Of a stretch of DNA of 64,000 nucleotides, positions 1 through 11,129 are shown in pieces; the first letter of the stretch is position 1; every line of letters starts with the position of its first letter. The notes beneath the pieces were generated by a model. That model was given only the letters and a program-made list of their open reading frames with translations, was not told the origin of the DNA and made no database searches. Source of the DNA: Candidatus Saccharimonadota bacterium (GTDB lineage: Bacteria; Patescibacteriota; Saccharimonadia; Saccharimonadales; Saccharimonadaceae); the NCBI GenBank assembly GCA_905365145.1, contig CAJPIO010000003.1:1-64000 (forward strand), read 5' to 3'. Made by a program: the position numbers and the translations under genes.

Positions 1-2
1 AC

Positions 3-146
3 ACGAACTTCAAAACTCCCGCCGCCGCCATCGCCGGCCTCCTGGTCGGCGCTGGCCTTATGGCCCTCCTGGCCGGCGGCCAGGAGATCATGGCCGCGAT
101 GAAAATCGCGGCCGACAAGGACGGGACTCAGCGTCCCCAGCGCTGA
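3..146 (+). CDS. 3' end of an unidentified GC-rich gene
   Basis: An open frame runs from the window edge to a TGA at 144-146, giving the last 47 residues of a protein. It holds one hydrophobic stretch rich in Ala, Gly and Leu, followed by a charged tail (ADKDGTQRPQR). Codons are almost all G/C-ending, unlike every other gene here, and the GC-rich character continues to about base 270. I do not recognise the protein. It may be foreign DNA or an assembly edge. No terminator with a T-run follows it. Confidence 0.4.
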   Translation, partial: TNFKTPAAAIAGLLVGAGLMALLAGGQEIMAAMKIAADKDGTQRPQR

Positions 147-295
147 ATCCTGCCCCCTCTCCCGGCCCCGCCGCCAGCGGGGATCCGGGATCAATCAATC
201 ACTACTACCCCCGCCTCCGGCGGAACCTTGCCATTCCAGGCAACTGTTCTGTCGGGGGCGGGCAACCCCATGAAATACCATGATTTGATACTAAT

Positions 296-324
296 TTGCC
301 TGCCAGATTTGTAGCTGCTATATT
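296..324 (+). promoter_or_regulatory. promoter of the 381 surface-protein gene
   Basis: TTGCCT (296-301), a 17-nt spacer and TATATT (319-324) form a sigma-70-like promoter. The expected start is near 331, which leaves a leader of about 50 nt with AAGGAG upstream of the ATG. Confidence 0.6.
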
Positions 325-380
325 CATATATGAACATTACCAGCCCGATTATCAAATAATAATTAAAAAGGAGTTATATC

Positions 381-1298
381 ATGAAGCTATTTGCCGGCCT
401 TTCTGCTATCGCCGTGGTAGCGGTCAGCGCTGCTGGCGTTGCTAGCGCCCTAAACGCCAATCAGCCTAATAACACGCCAGCTGCCAACCAAACGCAGCAG
501 CCAGTCTACCGCTGCGAATCGTTAGGTATCGACCATATCGCCAGCGACAGCTACAAATTTTCTGTCAAGTACGCCGCCTATAACGGCGCTACTTACAAAG
601 GCACTGTCTACCGCGTCTACGATGCTAATGGCAAAGAGGTCTACAACACTGCCGGCGCTAAATTCAACGGTTTCGAACCTGGCAATTACACTGCCAAGGC
701 TTTCGTCACTGTATCGGTCAACGGCAAGGACGAAACCGTCACTAGCGACGGCTGCACCAAGACTTTTACTATCAAAGCCGCTCAAAACGATCAGAATAAC
801 AAGCCGGACAAACCATCCGAGCCAGCGCCGCAGCCGCAAGAGCCGTCGAAACCAGCCGATCCAGGCCAAAACAAGCCAGGCGACCAGAAGCCGACGCCGC
901 AGCAGCCTTCCAAACCTGACAATCAAAACAAGCCTAACAATCCAGCTCCGCAGCAACCATCGACTCCTGCCAAACCAACAGAACCGTCTAAACCAACGAC
1001 ACCTACCCAGCCGAGCCAACCCGACACAAAGCCGGCCACGCCAAATACACCAAATACACCATCAAAGCCAGCGGCTCCAACTAATCCAGCGCCTACAAAC
1101 CAGCAGTCCTCGCCAACAGACGCCGCAAATTCCAACGCCACGACTACACAAACAAACACAGCCAACAGCCCGTCTAACAACGCTAGCATGCCAAACCAAC
1201 TACCAAAAACTGGTATCAGCGAGCTAGCCGGCCTAGCTGGTACTGGGTCGCTTGGCTACGCGCTGTATGCCTACATAGTATCGCGCAAAAACCGTTAA
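381..1298 (+). CDS. secreted LPxTG-like surface protein with Pro-rich stalk
   Basis: A 305-aa exported protein. Residues 1-24 are a signal peptide. Residues about 44-135 form a small domain bounded by two cysteines (CESLG near the start, SDGCTKTFTI at the end). A long Pro/Lys/Asn/Gln/Thr stalk with repeated PSKP/PTP units follows, then LPKTG, a hydrophobic segment and a basic tail (SRKNR). That ending is the classical sortase-signal layout, although no sortase gene lies in the window. The Cys-bounded domain recurs in the protein at 19725. AAGGAG at 369-374 supports the ATG. It is probably wall- or membrane-anchored with the domain displayed outside. Function is unknown. Confidence 0.8.
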   Translation: MKLFAGLSAIAVVAVSAAGVASALNANQPNNTPAANQTQQPVYRCESLGIDHIASDSYKFSVKYAAYNGATYKGTVYRVYDANGKEVYNTAGAKFNGFEPGNYTAKAFVTVSVNGKDETVTSDGCTKTFTIKAAQNDQNNKPDKPSEPAPQPQEPSKPADPGQNKPGDQKPTPQQPSKPDNQNKPNNPAPQQPSTPAKPTEPSKPTTPTQPSQPDTKPATPNTPNTPSKPAAPTNPAPTNQQSSPTDAANSNATTTQTNTANSPSNNASMPNQLPKTGISELAGLAGTGSLGYALYAYIVSRKNR

Positions 1299-1330
1299 TC
1301 TAGCTTGACCGCTCGCACTTTGCTCTAATA

Positions 1331-1365
1331 AATAACCCCGCTCTTTCGACCGGGGTTATTTTATT
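1331..1365. terminator. bidirectional terminator
   Basis: A perfect 10-bp stem (AATAACCCCG, 10-nt loop, CGGGGTTATT) is flanked by T-rich sequence on the right and A-rich sequence on the left. It serves both the 381 gene and the convergent infB. Confidence 0.85.
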
Positions 1366-1367
1366 TA

Positions 1368-3143
1368 CTAATTCAGTGTTCGCCTGACCAATTCGCGGGT
1401 AAAGAATTCCAGCGTATCGCCGATAGCCAGCTGCAGCTTCTTCTGTGTCCGTAGGCTCAAGCCGCACATCTCGCCTTCGAATACTTCTTTGGCTTCCTGC
1501 TGCTGCCGCTGAACGTTAGCGACCTCTACCTCGGCAAGCTGCTCGCCGCCGCGCTTGACGCGCACTAACAAATTCGGCGTTACTTTGCCGCTGATTACTT
1601 CGCCGCCGCAAATTACCTCGTCGCGCATCGTCCGGAAGACGCCTTTGACTTCTAATACGCCGACCTCCGTCTCGACCACCTCTGGCGACAGCAAAGCTTC
1701 CATATTTTTACGAGCATCGTCTAGCAGTTCGTAAATCACTTTGTAAGTGCGCACCCGCACGTGATCGCGGCTCGCCAAGCGCTTGACCGCTGGCGGTATC
1801 TCGACATTGAATCCGTAAATAATAGCATCCGAACTATCCGCCAAACGTACGTCGCTCTCGTTGATATTGCCGACGCCGCTGCCAATAATTCGCAAATCAA
1901 TCGCGCCGCCAGTGTCAACCAGCCGCAAGCTATCCATCACCGAAGCTAGCGAACCCTGCACGTCAGCCTTGACGATGACGTCGAACTCTTCGCTGTCGTG
2001 CTTTTGGGTCATCATTTTCAGCAAATCGGCGCCAGTAACGTTAGTGCTGGCAGCTTGCCTTTCTGCTTCAATTTTAGCCTGCTCTACCTGGGCACGAGCA
2101 ATCTTCTCATTCTTCACCACAGTGAAAACATCGCCGAACTGCGGCAATTCCTTGAATCCAGTGACTGTCACTGGCGTTGACGGACCAGCTAATTTTAGCG
2201 CCTCGCCGCGGAAATTAGCCAGTGTCCGCACCTTACCGTATGATGTGCCAGCAACCAGAAAATGACTCGGTTTCAACTGACCTTGCTCAACTAGCAGATT
2301 GACCACCGAACCGCGCCCCTTTTCCATGTGCGCCTCGATCACCAAACCCTCAGCCGGAACGTCAGTATCGGCTTTCAGCTCCTCCATATCAGCCACTAGC
2401 AGCACCATATCTAGCAATTTATCGATATTTTCGCCAGTTTTAGCGCTAATCGGCACCATAATCGTGTCGCCGCCCCATTCCTCTGGATTCAGCTGGTATT
2501 CGCTAGCCAGCTGCGCTTTGACGCGGTCGATATTAGCGCCTTCTTTGTCGATTTTGTTGATAGCCACGACGATTTTAGCATTAGCATTGCGGGCAAATTT
2601 AATCGCTTCGACCGTTTGCGGCATTACGCCGTCGTCGGCAGCTACCACGATCACCACTACGTCAGTCAAAACCGCGCCATGCTGCCGCAGCGCTGCAAAA
2701 GCTTCATGGCCAGGCGTATCAAGCAGCGTGATTACGCGATCGCCGCGCTTGGTCTGATAAGCGCTGATATGCTGGGTAATTCCGCCTGCTTCGCTAGCTA
2801 CGGTTTTCATGCCGAGGATTGTGTCTAGCAGCGTAGTTTTACCGTGATCGACATGCCCCATCACTGCTACAATCGGCGGCCGCAGCGATGCCTTGGCAGA
2901 CGGCTTGTGCAAATGTTGCACTGGCGCAGAATTAACTTCTTTTCGCTTCAATTGCACGGCAATTTTCAACTCCTCGACGATAATTTGCGCCGTCTCGAAA
3001 TCAATCCGCTGATTAATTGTCGCCACGATGCCGTTTTTGAACAATTCACCGACAAGCTGCGTTACTGGCAGGTTCAGAGCCTCGGCCAATTCTCCAACGG
3101 TAATAGAATCGGCAATCGTCAGAATTTTCTCTGGTTGGCTCAT
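1368..3143 (-). CDS. infB: translation initiation factor IF-2
   Basis: GTPase that brings initiator tRNA to the 30S subunit and promotes subunit joining. The N-terminal 60 residues resemble the IF2_N module. The G domain follows with the P-loop GHVDHGKT, switch-II DTPGH and the specificity motif NKID, and then the beta-barrel and C-terminal fMet-tRNA-binding domains (GGEVISGKV region). At 591 aa it lacks the long N-terminal extension of the E. coli protein, which is typical of reduced genomes. AAAGGAG five bases upstream supports the ATG at 3143. It lies 58 bp downstream of rpsA on the same strand and ends at the bidirectional terminator. Confidence 0.97.
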   Translation of the reverse strand: MSQPEKILTIADSITVGELAEALNLPVTQLVGELFKNGIVATINQRIDFETAQIIVEELKIAVQLKRKEVNSAPVQHLHKPSAKASLRPPIVAVMGHVDHGKTTLLDTILGMKTVASEAGGITQHISAYQTKRGDRVITLLDTPGHEAFAALRQHGAVLTDVVVIVVAADDGVMPQTVEAIKFARNANAKIVVAINKIDKEGANIDRVKAQLASEYQLNPEEWGGDTIMVPISAKTGENIDKLLDMVLLVADMEELKADTDVPAEGLVIEAHMEKGRGSVVNLLVEQGQLKPSHFLVAGTSYGKVRTLANFRGEALKLAGPSTPVTVTGFKELPQFGDVFTVVKNEKIARAQVEQAKIEAERQAASTNVTGADLLKMMTQKHDSEEFDVIVKADVQGSLASVMDSLRLVDTGGAIDLRIIGSGVGNINESDVRLADSSDAIIYGFNVEIPPAVKRLASRDHVRVRTYKVIYELLDDARKNMEALLSPEVVETEVGVLEVKGVFRTMRDEVICGGEVISGKVTPNLLVRVKRGGEQLAEVEVANVQRQQQEAKEVFEGEMCGLSLRTQKKLQLAIGDTLEFFTRELVRRTLN

Positions 3144-3201
3144 GTTTTCTCCTTTCTACCCGCAGCTTATCGGGACAATTATCCGCTAGATGCGCGGGCT
3201 G

Positions 3202-4278
3202 TTACTTGGTTTTCTTTTTCTTGCCGCCCAAACTCAGGCTAATTTTGCGGCCTTCGCGGTCAATGTCGAGAATTACGAATTCTTTGCGCTCATTCAAGGT
3301 AAATACCTTCTCGGGATCAACATCGTTGCCGCTGCCAAGCTCCGAGATATGCACTAGCGCCTCGACAGCCGGGCTAATCTGGACAAAGGCGCCAAACGGC
3401 GTAATCCGCGTGACTGTACCTTCGACTTTTTGGCCTTTTTCAAGCTTCTCAACCTCATCAAGCCACGGATCTTTGGTCAGCTGCTTGACACTCAAGCTCA
3501 AACGGTCTTTGTCAATCGAGATAATTTTAGCTTCAACCGACTGGCCGACTTTGACGTAATCATTCGGATTGCCAACGCGCTCCCAGCTGATCTCTGAAAT
3601 ATGAATCAGCCCCTCGATACCATCAACATTAACAAACGCGCCGAAATCTACTACACCCGTCACCACGCCTTTAACCGTATCGCCGACTTTCAGCGTAGCA
3701 AAACGTGCTGCCAAGCCGTCTTTGATGGCTTCTTTTTCAGAGAAAATCAGCTTGTTAGTTTTGCGATCGCAATCCAAAATACGAACTTTCATCGGCCGGC
3801 TGACCAGCGCGTTCAAGCGAGCCAAAATTTCGTCTTTGTCGGCACTGCCAACGCGCGGGTAATGCTCGGCGCTCAGCTGCGATACTGGCAAGAAGCCGCG
3901 TACACCCTCGTACTCGACCAATAAACCGCCGCGGTTCGCGTCGTACGGTGTAATTTCAACAATCTCAGCAGCATCAAAGTGAGCTTGGATTTCTTCCCAG
4001 CCGCGGTCTTTGGCTGCTTTGCGCAAACTCAGCAGGCTATAGCCGTTATCAAGCTCTGAATCAATCACGCTAGCCGATACCTCGTCGCCAACATTCAGCT
4101 GGCGGCCGAAACCGACTTCGCGGCGCGGCACATAACCTATGCCGTGCGCACCCAAATCTACTAATACTTCGTGTTTTCGCACGCTTAAAACGTGCCCAGT
4201 CACCATCTCGCCAGCAACTAGCTGTTTCGCATTGTCGCCCGCCAAGAGGTCGTCCATCGTAATCGTGGCCTTTGCCAT
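3202..4278 (-). CDS. rpsA: ribosomal protein S1 with four S1 repeats
   Basis: mRNA-binding 30S protein. I see four OB-fold S1 repeats: GEMVTGHVL..., a degenerate second repeat (LLVEYEGVRGFLPVSQL), DTVKGVVTGVVDFGAFVNVDGIEGLIHISEIS (split here as motifs) and QKVEGTVTRITPFGAFV. The tail is Lys-rich (GGKKKKTK). Six repeats are usual in proteobacteria and four in many Gram-positives. I place the start at the ATG at 4278 (MAKATITMDD), though no Shine-Dalgarno sits directly upstream. The frame stays open to 4383, so an upstream start is possible. A good AAAGGAG lies about 50 nt upstream, in front of a short out-of-frame TTG reading frame. infB follows. Confidence 0.9.
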   Translation of the reverse strand: MAKATITMDDLLAGDNAKQLVAGEMVTGHVLSVRKHEVLVDLGAHGIGYVPRREVGFGRQLNVGDEVSASVIDSELDNGYSLLSLRKAAKDRGWEEIQAHFDAAEIVEITPYDANRGGLLVEYEGVRGFLPVSQLSAEHYPRVGSADKDEILARLNALVSRPMKVRILDCDRKTNKLIFSEKEAIKDGLAARFATLKVGDTVKGVVTGVVDFGAFVNVDGIEGLIHISEISWERVGNPNDYVKVGQSVEAKIISIDKDRLSLSVKQLTKDPWLDEVEKLEKGQKVEGTVTRITPFGAFVQISPAVEALVHISELGSGNDVDPEKVFTLNERKEFVILDIDREGRKISLSLGGKKKKTK

Positions 4279-4414
4279 AAATACGTCATCAGCAGATACC
4301 CGGGATTCGGGTAAATTCTGCCAATTCTCCTTTCTTAAATTTAATATTTCTCGAGCAACACAAAACAATGCGCACTCAGCCACTTACCAGTATACCTTAT
4401 CCGACCTCTAATGT

Positions 4415-5089
4415 CTAGATGAGGCGGCGCGATTTCATGTAAGCAATCCCCAGCCCCAGCAAGCCGGCGCCAGCTACAACTGCCAGCACATCATCAACCG
4501 GGCCAGTCTTTGGCAAGCTGCTGGCTTCATGGCCAGTTTTCGGCAGCTTGTTGTTAATAGCAGCAGACGAACCTGTTGCCGAGTTATTAGAGCCGCTAGA
4601 AACAGTGCTAGAAGCGCTGGAATTGGAGTTGGAATTGGAAACCGGAGTCGAATTATTAGAATTGCTGCTAGTAGAGGCGCTCGATGTGTCCGATGCGCTT
4701 TTTTGATCGCTCTGGCTGGCCGCGCCAGCGTTCGACTTCTGTGCTGGATCCGAACTGTTGTTACTTTTGTTCTTGTCTTCTTGCTTTTTCAATGTATCAG
4801 CAAGCGAGTCTTTTTTCTTCTCGTCTTCCTTAGGCTTATTAGCTTCAGTATTGCCCTGGTTTGTATCTTTTTTTGGCGCTGGTGCAGTGTTGCTGCTTTG
4901 CTCGTTTTGAGTTTTTTGGTCGTTTTTGGCAGTTTCAGATTGAGACGTTTGTGCCGTTTGCTGCGTATCTGTCGAATTCAATTCGCTCGAATGGCGCACC
5001 ATGTACACGCCGCCAACAAATGCCGCTGCTAGCGCCGTCCCCACCAGCACAAAACCAATCACTGAACCTTTCTCGCTACGATGTGCCAC
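4415..5089 (-). CDS. membrane-anchored Ser/Asn-rich protein with double LPKTG
   Basis: A 224-aa protein starting with GTG (MAHRSEKGS). Residues about 9-31 form an N-terminal membrane segment. A low-complexity stalk rich in Ser, Asn, Gln, Lys and Ala follows. The end carries two LPKTG motifs nine residues apart, a Gly/Ala/Leu membrane segment and basic residues (KSRRL). The duplicated sorting-like motif is unusual. It is probably a surface stalk or anchor. It has no recognisable globular domain. It has its own promoter (5128-5156), and an AGAGGA lies about 10 nt before the GTG. Confidence 0.75.
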   Translation of the reverse strand: MAHRSEKGSVIGFVLVGTALAAAFVGGVYMVRHSSELNSTDTQQTAQTSQSETAKNDQKTQNEQSSNTAPAPKKDTNQGNTEANKPKEDEKKKDSLADTLKKQEDKNKSNNSSDPAQKSNAGAASQSDQKSASDTSSASTSSNSNNSTPVSNSNSNSSASSTVSSGSNNSATGSSAAINNKLPKTGHEASSLPKTGPVDDVLAVVAGAGLLGLGIAYMKSRRLI

Positions 5090-5127
5090 TTTACTGTTAT
5101 CCTCTCATAATTACCTTACTTTTCTAT

Positions 5128-5156
5128 ATTATACACCTTTTCTGCAATAATATCAA
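5128..5156 (-). promoter_or_regulatory. promoter of the 4415-5089 gene
   Basis: Minus-strand TTGATA (5156-5151), 17-nt spacer, TATAAT (5133-5128). This is one of the best promoter matches in the window. The leader is about 33 nt. Confidence 0.75.
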
Positions 5157-5194
5157 CTATACGCTATACTATCGTCTGTGATACGATAGATTCT

Positions 5195-6022
5195 ATGATA
5201 GTAACAATCGATACTGGCGGGACAAAGACGCTCGTCACCTCTTTTGCCGATAACGGGCACATGGGCAAACCGCTTAAATTTCCCACTCCCAAGGAGCCAA
5301 AAGCTTATGTCGCTGAACTAAAACGCGTAGTCCGCGAACGCTATTCAGACAAAAAAGTCGATGTTATAGTTATTGCTCTACCTGGTATTATCAAGAATGG
5401 CACTGCTGTCTGGTGCCAAAACCTCGGCTGGGCAGATTTTCACGCTTCCCGCCTACTGCGAGACCTGCTGCCAGGTGTGCCGGTACTCATCGAAAACGAC
5501 GCTAACCTAGCTGGGCTCGCCGAAACGCGGCTTTTGCGCACAATTCCCAACTGCTCGCTCTATGTCACCGTCAGTACTGGTATCGGTACTGGCGTTTGTA
5601 CTAACGGCTACATTGACCCGGGCATGCGCTACAGCGAAGCCGGCCGCGCGCTCGTCGAATATGGCGGCAAGATCCACTCGTGGGAAAGCTTTGCCTCTGG
5701 ACGGGCCATTGTCGACGCTTATCACAAATTTGCTCGCGACATCACCAGCAAACGCACCTGGAAGAAAATCGCTGATCGCATTTCGCGCGGCTTTCTGGCC
5801 GTCATCCCGATAATTCAGCCTGACATTATCATCATTGGCGGTAGCGTCGGTACTTATTTTGAACGGTACGGCGATTACTTGCGCGATATTTTAACTTCGC
5901 ACCTGCCGCCGCACATTCCATGTCCGAAGATTATTCAAGCACGCCACCCCGAGGAAGCGGTTGTCTACGGATGTTATTACTATGGCAAAGATTACTTGGC
6001 TCTCGCAAAAAATAAGCGCTGA
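5195..6022 (+). CDS. ROK-family sugar kinase-like protein
   Basis: The 275-aa protein has the ASKHA nucleotide-binding fold. Phosphate-1 loop DTGGTKT lies at residues 6-12, a Gly-rich motif STGIGTG is at about residues 128-134, and the IENDAN motif at about 99-104 matches the ROK sugar-binding and catalytic Asp region. The adenosine-site strand IIIIGGSVG is near residue 215. Glucokinase or N-acetylmannosamine kinase activity would be typical of the family. The Cys-rich zinc motif usual in ROK proteins (CxCGxxGC) is absent: the matching stretch after EAG has no cysteines. Substrate therefore cannot be assigned. There is no Shine-Dalgarno, so it is possibly leaderless. Its 3' end overlaps the next gene by 41 bp. 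Confidence 0.8.
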   Translation: MIVTIDTGGTKTLVTSFADNGHMGKPLKFPTPKEPKAYVAELKRVVRERYSDKKVDVIVIALPGIIKNGTAVWCQNLGWADFHASRLLRDLLPGVPVLIENDANLAGLAETRLLRTIPNCSLYVTVSTGIGTGVCTNGYIDPGMRYSEAGRALVEYGGKIHSWESFASGRAIVDAYHKFARDITSKRTWKKIADRISRGFLAVIPIIQPDIIIIGGSVGTYFERYGDYLRDILTSHLPPHIPCPKIIQARHPEEAVVYGCYYYGKDYLALAKNKR

Positions 6023-6455
6023 CGCTGCCCGCCAGCCGCATCTCGAGCATCTCACCCTAGTACCGGGTGAGATATTTCGTTGGAATTATACTGCTTGTGC
6101 TATTACTTACGACCCTAACGACCCTCATGCCTGCCAGCGCTTGCTCCACGAATATGGCCACGCCTTGCTAAACCACTCCGGCTATTCGCGCGATATTGAA
6201 TTAATCGCTATGGAACGCGCTGCCTGGCAAGAAGCCATCAAAGCAGCCGCTAGATTTTCTACCACAATTGACACCGAGCTAATCGAAAACGACCTCGACA
6301 CTTATCGCGACTGGCTGCACGCCCGTTCGCAATGCCCGCACTGCCAAGCTGCCGGCCTGCAATCCAGCGCTAACAAATATTCCTGTCTCGCCTGCGGCCG
6401 TTCCTGGCGAGTAAACCAAGCCAAACTATGCCAGCTGCGCCGCTGGCTTGAATGA
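5982..6455 (+). CDS. HExxH metallopeptidase-like protein with C-terminal zinc ribbon
   Basis: About 157 aa from the ATG at 5982, which reads MAKITWLSQK. The motif HEYGHALLNH, followed about 20 residues later by a glutamate (MERAAW), is the HExxH...E layout of M78/ImmA-IrrE-like gluzincins. The C-terminal 45 residues hold CPHC and CLAC, a four-Cys zinc ribbon. It starts inside the end of the ROK gene (41-bp overlap), implying coupled translation. ImmA/IrrE peptidases usually cleave a repressor, but no helix-turn-helix partner is adjacent. The substrate is unknown. Confidence 0.7.
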   Translation: MAKITWLSQKISADAARQPHLEHLTLVPGEIFRWNYTACAITYDPNDPHACQRLLHEYGHALLNHSGYSRDIELIAMERAAWQEAIKAAARFSTTIDTELIENDLDTYRDWLHARSQCPHCQAAGLQSSANKYSCLACGRSWRVNQAKLCQLRRWLE

Positions 6456-6539
6456 TCCTGCTTGACAAGATAGATTATCAACTATCCCGAAATACTAACG
6501 TATGTAAAAAAATGAAGTCAGTAGTTGTCTGTAAAACTA

Positions 6540-6567
6540 AAAGCACCTCCGTGATGGAGGCGCTTTT
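6540..6567 (-). terminator. terminator of the KGG-protein gene
   Basis: Hairpin AAAGCACCTCC / GGAGGCGCTTT with a 5-nt loop, one mismatch and A/T runs on both sides, immediately 3' of the minus-strand KGG gene. Confidence 0.7.
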
Positions 6568-6584
6568 TGTATAGCCAACTAGCT

Positions 6585-6812
6585 TTATGCCGCCAGAGTG
6601 ACGTCATCCTGTGTAATATTCGCTTTCGCTTTGCCGCGCCGGCTGATACGGCCGCCTTTGGCCCCAGCAATTCGCGCAAGCGCCGGGTTAGCTGCAAAAC
6701 CGCCCGTGTGCCCGTTTTGGCCGCCTTTACGGCCAATTTTTGCGTAAAAATTTGGGTCTTTGGCTAGATTTTTTTGAGCTGCTTTCTTGCCGCCAACTTT
6801 TGTTCCTGCCAT
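6585..6812 (-). CDS. KGG-repeat small stress-type protein
   Basis: A 75-aa basic, Gly-rich, presumably unstructured protein. It contains three KGG-type units (RKGGQNGHTGG, AKGGRISRRGK and a VGGKKAAQ start) like YciG/Con-10 family proteins. Those are induced by stress or stationary phase in other bacteria, and their molecular role is poorly known. It is monocistronic, with a terminator just downstream. The 100 bp upstream contain a short hairpin (CCCGCCCGCTCCGGGC) at the start codon that could modulate translation. Confidence 0.8.
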   Translation of the reverse strand: MAGTKVGGKKAAQKNLAKDPNFYAKIGRKGGQNGHTGGFAANPALARIAGAKGGRISRRGKAKANITQDDVTLAA

Positions 6813-6982
6813 ATTATTGTCTCCCGCCCGCTCCGGGCAATATTAAAAGGGCTCGCCTACCTCTGTAAGAGACAGGTAAACCCTCGCTTTATCTCACATA
6901 CGTTATATGTACTCTTTTATATTAGCACAAACGAGACAAAATGTCAATGGTTACAAATTACGAAATTATGATATAAAAACCG

Positions 6983-7011
6983 TTGCGTTTATTCATCTGG
7001 TGCGATATTAT
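6983..7011 (+). promoter_or_regulatory. promoter of candidate small RNA or micro-gene
   Basis: TTGCGT (6983-6988), 17-nt spacer, TATTAT (7006-7011), inside the gene-free stretch 6813-7288. Confidence 0.6.
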
Positions 7012-7015
7012 AGAT

Positions 7016-7126
7016 ATGCACCTGTTTGAACCTTCAAAACTACGAGGTTCACCACAAATACAATTCTCGTTTTCTGCGAGATCCGAGAATATAAAAATAA
7101 CGCTCTCGAAAGGGCGTTATTTTGTT
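7016..7126 (+). ncRNA. candidate small RNA of about 110 nt
   Basis: The stretch lies between a clear promoter (-10 ending at 7011) and a terminator hairpin (7094-7124). It can fold into TGAACCT/AGGTTCA, then ATTCTCG/CGAGAAT, then the terminator. An ATG at 7016 opens a 38-codon frame (MHLFEPSKL...), but that frame reads through the terminator stem to 7132, so I favour RNA over peptide. I do not recognise the family. Confidence 0.45.
7094..7126 (+). terminator. terminator of candidate small RNA
   Basis: A 13-bp stem AAAATAACGCTCT / AGGGCGTTATTTT (one G-U) with loop CGAA, followed by T-rich sequence on the plus strand. Confidence 0.75.
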
Positions 7127-7255
7127 TACTGAGCTGTCACGAAACGCAGCAGCGATCTGGGAGCCTACCCGTCTCATAAAAATATCCTAAGCGTCATAAG
7201 ACAATCTGTAGTTTCGCCGCTAACAGACAGCGGCACTGAACACGTCAGCCAAAAA

Positions 7256-7284
7256 TAAAAACCACCCTTTCGGATGGTTTTTAT
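7256..7284 (-). terminator. terminator of the 23S-5S unit
   Basis: Stem AAAACCA/TGGTTTT with an inner CC/GG pair, five bases 3' of 5S rRNA. On the minus strand it is followed by TTTTTATTTTT. Confidence 0.75.
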
Positions 7285-7288
7285 ATAA

Positions 7289-7397
7289 TCCGGCACCGTG
7301 CTAGATTCCCACTTACGCAGTATTATCGCCGCTGAGGAGCTTAACTTCTGTGTTCGGAATGAGAACAGGTGTTTCCTCCTCGCCATGGGCACCGAAG
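7289..7397 (-). rRNA. rrf: 5S ribosomal RNA
   Basis: About 109 nt. Conserved 5S elements are read on the minus strand: GCGAGGAGGAAACACC, ATTCCGAACACAGAAGTTAAG, then CTCCTCAGCGGCGAT. The ends close through helix I (TCGGTGCC with GGTGCCGG, several wobble pairs), which sets the termini. It follows 23S by about 190 nt and is terminated at 7256-7284. Confidence 0.92.
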
Positions 7398-7516
7398 GAG
7401 GGGGTTTAAAGCGCTTGGTTCCACATATAATCCGTGGTGGGCCAAACCCCTTCCTTCGATGTCCTTGTTCGGCTAGCTCGTGCCTATAATCGAAAGATCG
7501 ACGTTGGTGCGAACAC

Positions 7517-7533
7517 CAATTACTAGTCAAGTC
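7517..7533 (-). other. 3' arm of the pre-23S processing stem
   Basis: This 17-nt block pairs with 10695-10711 (one G-U). It encloses 23S but leaves 5S outside, as expected for an RNase III-type precursor stem. Confidence 0.6.
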
Positions 7534-7583
7534 TACCTTATCCACGCTATCAATGCAAGCATTAACCTCGTAGACAAGGACAT

Positions 7584-10687
<3,104 letters not shown>

Positions 10688-10694
10688 ATGCATT

Positions 10695-10711
10695 GACTTA
10701 ACTAGTAATTG
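10695..10711 (-). other. 5' arm of the pre-23S processing stem
   Basis: Pairs with 7517-7533 over 17 nt, bracketing 23S rRNA. Confidence 0.6.
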
Positions 10712-10942
10712 CTATCCGCAAACGATAATCTACCCTGCTAAATGAATAGCTCGCTATTATTTGGCCGGTATATCCGCAACTGCTATGCAATCACTTGCCG
10801 TCAATCTTTCTTTTACATCACTGAATTGTTAAGTAGCCTGCGTCCGTCTCGTTTTTATAAACTTGAACGCACATTTCGTCGCATCAACTAGGAGTTGATG
10901 ACACTCGTCTGCGTTCAAGACGTGGTGGATTAGACTTTACTC

Positions 10943-10971
10943 ATCATAACACTGCCAGACTGATTTGTCTA
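10943..10971 (-). promoter_or_regulatory. second promoter candidate for 23S-5S
   Basis: Minus-strand TAGACA (10971-10966), 17-nt spacer, TATGAT (10948-10943). It is 130 nt downstream of the stronger promoter; tandem rRNA promoters are common. Confidence 0.45.
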
Positions 10972-11076
10972 CACTGTCATGCAAGCAAAATTGATGTTTT
11001 TTCAACCACAACCTCGCACATATGCCGTCGATCTTTGCCATTGGTTCATTACTGAACATCAGCTAACTGATAGTTG

Positions 11077-11105
11077 ATTATAGCAGCTATCGCGCCCAAT
11101 TACAA
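11077..11105 (-). promoter_or_regulatory. main promoter candidate for 23S-5S
   Basis: Minus-strand TTGTAA (11105-11100), 17-nt spacer, TATAAT (11082-11077). It starts right after the tRNA terminator, so 23S-5S is transcribed separately from the tRNAs and from 16S. Confidence 0.7.
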
Positions 11106-11129
11106 TACCGAATTTACAAAAAATTACAC

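Larger units (their letters stand above)
10688..11129 (-). other. leader of the 23S-5S unit, no protein gene
   Basis: About 440 nt between 23S and the tRNA terminator. It holds two promoter candidates, the 5' arm of the pre-23S stem (10695-10711) and an inverted repeat CATCAACT/AGTTGATG near 10885-10900. I see no coding sequence. Confidence 0.6.

Noticed and set aside
522..1019. 165-codon minus-strand frame
   Set aside because: Antisense shadow of the proline-rich surface gene; Arg/Leu/Trp composition is the complement of Pro/Lys/Gln codons.
622..1227. 201-codon plus-strand frame
   Set aside because: Out-of-frame reading of the low-complexity stalk of the 381 gene.
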